A program made the translations under genes and the position numbers. A DNA stretch of 64,000 bases from Streptomyces sp. NBC_01431 (GTDB lineage: Bacteria; Actinomycetota; Actinomycetes; Streptomycetales; Streptomycetaceae). The notes beneath the pieces were generated by a model that had not been told where the DNA came from, searched no databases, and saw only the letters and a program-made list of their open reading frames with translations. Shown here in pieces: positions 61,314 through 64,000 of the stretch; the stretch's first letter is position 1; each line of letters starts with the position of its first letter. Location: the NCBI RefSeq assembly GCF_036231355.1, contig NZ_CP109497.1, positions 1 through 64,000 on the forward strand, written 5' to 3'.

Positions 61314-62758
61314 GATGGCGTTCCTTCCAGTCGGTTCTCTGCGGGGGCGGCGGGTCGCGAGTGAGGTGTTTCGGCTCGGCGGCGGGGCAGCACGCCGATA
61401 GCCACGACCGCCGCGAGCGCGAAGAGGGCGGCGGCGACGGCCAGGCCCAGGGCGTAGCCGTCGTTGAGCGCGGCGGGGTCGGTCGCCGTGCTGGTGCGTT
61501 GTGCGGCGATGGTGGCCAGGGCGGCCAAGCCGATGCAGCCGCCGAGTTGGCGGGAGCTGTTGAAGAGGCCGGAGGCCATACCGGCCTCGCGCGCGGCGAC
61601 GCCGGTGGTTGCGGCGGCGGCGACCGGGGCCAGGACAAGTCCGGTGCCGATGCTGGTCATCAGGGATGGGCCGAGCACGTCGGTGAGAAAGCCGCCGTCG
61701 GGACTGATGAAGGCGAACCAGGTCAGGCCCGCGGCGGCCAGCAGGGCGCCGGGCACCAGGGACGCACGGGGGGTGCGGGCCGCGGTGACGCGAGTCGCGA
61801 CGAGGGTGCCCGCGACCAGGCCCGCCGAGAAGGGCAGGAACGCGGCGCCGGTCGCTGCGGCACCCATGCCCAGAACCTGCTGCATGTACAGGGACACGAA
61901 GTAGAACGCCGCGAACTGCCCAGCCGCGGCCAGGAACACCAGCACGTTGGCGCCGACGACCCAGCGGCTGCGCAGCAGGCCGAGGCGCAACAGCGGTGCG
62001 AGGGTCCTGGATTCGGCGAAGACGAAGGCGGCCAAAAGTGTGGCCGCGGCGACGAGCATCGCCAATGTGGCCGGTGAGCCCCACCCTTGGGCGTCGGTGC
62101 GGACGACGCCGAGCACCAGCAACCCGACTCCGCCGGTCGCCAGGGCGGCGCCGAGCACGTCCAGCCTCTCGCGCCGGGCGGGGCGTGCTTCGGCGGGCAC
62201 GCCTGCGAGAGCCAGCGCGAGAGCCGCCGCCACGATGGGCAGGTTGATCAGCATCACCCAGCGCCAACCCGCGTACTCGGTCAGCAGCCCGCCCGCCAGC
62301 ACGCCCAGCGCTCCCCCCGCGGCGTTCACGGCGCTCCACACTCCGAGCGCGCGGACACGCTGCGGGCCTTCGGCGAAGGTGGTGGTGAGCATCGCCAGTG
62401 CGGCCGGGGCAGCCGCGGCCGCGCCCAAGCCCTGCCCGGCGCGGGCGGTGATCAGTTGCCAGGGTGCCTGGGCCAGCCCGCCTGCCAGCGAGCACAGCCC
62501 GAAGACGGCCAGGCCCAGCAGGAACAGCCGACGCCGGCCGTACAGGTCGCAGGCGCGGCCCCCCAGCAGCAGAAAGCCGCCGAACGTGAGCGCGTAGACG
62601 TGCACGACCCACGACAGGTCGAGTGGCGCGAATCCCAGCGCGGTGCGGATCGCGGGCAGTGCGACGTTGACCACCGACATGTCCAGGGCGAAGGCGAACT
62701 GAGCGACGGCGGCAGCCGCCAGCACTGCGCCGGGACGCCCCCGTAAGTTTTTATACAT
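61310..62758 (-). CDS. MFS transporter, DHA2 (14-helix) type
   Basis: 482 residues with 14 predicted helices. DHA2 markers: FALDMSVVNVALPAIRTAL in helix 1, GGRACDLYGRRRLFLLGLAV (motif A), and GLGAAAAAPAALAMLTTTF. It probably expels drugs or self-made metabolites. The start codon overlaps an AT-rich palindrome likely bound by the divergent TetR regulator. It is coupled to the cupin gene downstream. Confidence 0.9.
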   Translation of the reverse strand: MYKNLRGRPGAVLAAAAVAQFAFALDMSVVNVALPAIRTALGFAPLDLSWVVHVYALTFGGFLLLGGRACDLYGRRRLFLLGLAVFGLCSLAGGLAQAPWQLITARAGQGLGAAAAAPAALAMLTTTFAEGPQRVRALGVWSAVNAAGGALGVLAGGLLTEYAGWRWVMLINLPIVAAALALALAGVPAEARPARRERLDVLGAALATGGVGLLVLGVVRTDAQGWGSPATLAMLVAAATLLAAFVFAESRTLAPLLRLGLLRSRWVVGANVLVFLAAAGQFAAFYFVSLYMQQVLGMGAAATGAAFLPFSAGLVAGTLVATRVTAARTPRASLVPGALLAAAGLTWFAFISPDGGFLTDVLGPSLMTSIGTGLVLAPVAAAATTGVAAREAGMASGLFNSSRQLGGCIGLAALATIAAQRTSTATDPAALNDGYALGLAVAAALFALAAVVAIGVLPRRRAETPHSRPAAPAENRLEGTPS

Positions 62759-62762
62759 GTAA
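62751..62762. promoter_or_regulatory. Putative TetR operator overlapping the MFS start codon
   Basis: TTATACATGTAA contains the perfect palindrome TACATGTA (62754-62761) in an AT-rich island within GC-rich DNA. It lies in the ~57-base gap between the divergent MFS and TetR genes and overlaps the MFS ATG. Binding there would block MFS expression. Confidence 0.5.
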
Positions 62763-62815
62763 GGAAAGTAGCCTCAGAGGATCGCCGCTGTCGAGTCCTG
62801 GGGGAAGATGAGGGC

Positions 62816-63484
62816 ATGCCGCAACCGTCCGCACCGCGCAAACCCCTCGGCCGACCTCCACGCATCTCCCGCGAGGAGGTCGTCGAGACGGCACGCCGGA
62901 TCGTGGCCGCGGAAGGCGTGGACCGGCTGACCATGCGTCGGCTGGCCACAGAGATCGGCAGTACGCCGATGGCGCTCTACCACCACGTCCGCAACAAGGA
63001 AGAACTGCTCGTCCTGCTGCTGGACGACTACGCCGCGCGGACGCTGCACCGACCCGAACTGCCCGCCCAGCCTCGCGAGCGGATCGTCGTCGCCGCTGCC
63101 ACGATCCACGAGGCGCTCGCCGCCTGCCCCTGGATCGTGGAGGTGCTGACCGCCGACGACCTGATGTCCACATCCGCCCTGTGGTTTGTCGAGCAGATCA
63201 TCGATGGCCTGGTCGAATGCGGCCTGCCCCCCGAGCGGGCCGTACACGGGTACCGCGCAATCTGGTACTACACCGCCGGAGAGATCGTGATCCGGGCGAC
63301 AGCGGCCCGGCGGCGCACAGACGATGACCGTCCTACCTACCGGGAGCGAGTCTTCGCCGATCTCGACCCGAGCGAGCTACCCCGCTTGGCACAGGTCGCG
63401 GACCACTGGGCGCCGCTGACCGCCGAGGACACCTACCTGGATGGGCTCCGGGCCTTGGTGGCTGGCCTCCTCGCCACCCGCTGA
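62816..63484 (+). CDS. TetR/AcrR-family repressor
   Basis: 222 residues. The N-terminal TetR HTH (ISREEVVETARRIVAAEGVD, RLTMRRLATEIGSTPMALYH, HVRNKEELL) is canonical. The helical C-terminal ligand domain resembles the TetR_C_1 group that includes tetracycline-type sensors. Divergence from the MFS/cupin operon across 57 bases strongly suggests that it represses that operon and is released by the exported compound. Confidence 0.92.
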   Translation: MPQPSAPRKPLGRPPRISREEVVETARRIVAAEGVDRLTMRRLATEIGSTPMALYHHVRNKEELLVLLLDDYAARTLHRPELPAQPRERIVVAAATIHEALAACPWIVEVLTADDLMSTSALWFVEQIIDGLVECGLPPERAVHGYRAIWYYTAGEIVIRATAARRRTDDDRPTYRERVFADLDPSELPRLAQVADHWAPLTAEDTYLDGLRALVAGLLATR

Positions 63485-63654
63485 CGGGTCGCCGCCGACG
63501 ATGTGCGCCTGGCCGCTGACCGAACACTGCCAACTAATCACGGGCACGACCCTGCCCGCTGGCCCCAAACGTGGGCAGGAAGGACGGAATAGTGCACGGT
63601 CGACCGAGCCCTGATCTCCACCGCGAAGGAACAACTCGCCCCCACCGGCACCTG

Positions 63655-64000
63655 ATGCGCTTACTTCACTGGCCTCGCCTGCTGCTCGCGGTCTACGTCG
63701 TCCTGTTCGCCACGGGCTGCGTCGCCGTGGCTCCCAAGCCCACTCCGCGCGGCGGCGGGTTCGTCCAGGACGGCGGCCACCTGCCCACCGTGGCGCCCAG
63801 CTCCGGGTGGCCCGATCCCGTCCAGGCGCCCGCCCACGAGACCCTGACCCCGATGTCCGACCTCACCCCCACCCCCAGCCCCGCCGCTGTGACCAGCAGC
63901 ACCAAGCCTGTCGGCCAGGCCGTTCGTGACCACGCGCACCCCCGGACAGACAACCCTGCCCCGCGCCCCCCAGACCGGCACAGGGCTGCCGCTCAGCCCG
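63655..64000 (+). CDS. Lipoprotein, 3' end beyond the window
   Basis: The frame is open from ATG 63655 to the last base. The N-terminus is a lipoprotein signal: MRLLHWPRLLLAVYVVLFAT followed by the lipobox Cys (LFATGC, Cys22). A Pro/Thr-rich, probably disordered extracellular stretch follows. No domain is visible in the ~115 residues present. Confidence 0.6.
   Translation, partial: MRLLHWPRLLLAVYVVLFATGCVAVAPKPTPRGGGFVQDGGHLPTVAPSSGWPDPVQAPAHETLTPMSDLTPTPSPAAVTSSTKPVGQAVRDHAHPRTDNPAPRPPDRHRAAAQP

Overview
The window is very GC-rich, has strong third-position GC bias and uses many GTG starts. Its gene families (ECF sigma with a YciI partner, NarL-type two-component pairs beside transporters, XRE/MmyB and PucR regulators, SHOCT and small hydrophobic proteins) point to a Streptomyces-type actinomycete. 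No rRNA, tRNA or core metabolic operon is visible. About fifteen transposase genes or remnants and many frameshifted genes suggest an accessory region, such as a chromosome arm or a large linear plasmid. The first 260 bases are a run of short palindromes with 3-nt loops, the architecture of Streptomyces telomeres.

1-9.2 kb: palindrome array, small plasmid-type genes, an IS3 element with a frameshift signal, an XRE-HTH/membrane-anchored protein, remnants of a helicase and an Imm21 immunity gene, a stand-alone HflX N-domain protein, and a decayed insertion element enclosing a small passenger gene. 9.2-22.6 kb: YciI/ECF sigma pair, an IS256 remnant, an ABC exporter divergent from a two-component system, IS4 and IS630 remnants, then an MMPL transporter with a second two-component system. 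22.6-28.5 kb: scrap DNA (DUF6262, IS5, lectin and PadR fragments), a secreted small protein, a MITE-like element with perfect 23-bp inverted ends, an APC permease, and a SHOCT/cupredoxin pair.

28.5-37.8 kb is the most interesting stretch. Two inverted copies of one IS5-like element face outward around a two-gene operon. The first gene encodes a small protein with a hydrophobic N-terminus; the second encodes a 935-residue P-loop/TPR (NLR-like STAND) protein. The C-terminus of the first and the N-terminus of the second share one short Gly/Asn-rich motif, the hallmark of amyloid-signalling effector/NLR immunity pairs. Next come a PAP2-like protein, a TPR-type protein bracketed by direct repeats of another IS5 element, and a broken HEPN-like gene. 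A 58-bp piece of the TPR-type gene also sits inside one of the IS copies.

37.8-53 kb: a large unknown HTH protein, a type III polyketide synthase next to a broken MmyB regulator and an MBL hydrolase, an aminotransferase/AEC exporter operon with CGNR and PucR regulators, a tail-sheath-like gene with a late stop, an RsbW-like ATPase, and a compact YheO-regulator/aminotransferase/ornithine-cyclodeaminase-like operon with two tandem palindromic operators. 53-64 kb: Tn3 debris, hypothetical genes, an asparagine synthetase stub beside an MFS exporter, an intact ISAs1 element, a TetR gene divergent from an MFS/cupin operon, and a lipoprotein gene running off the window.
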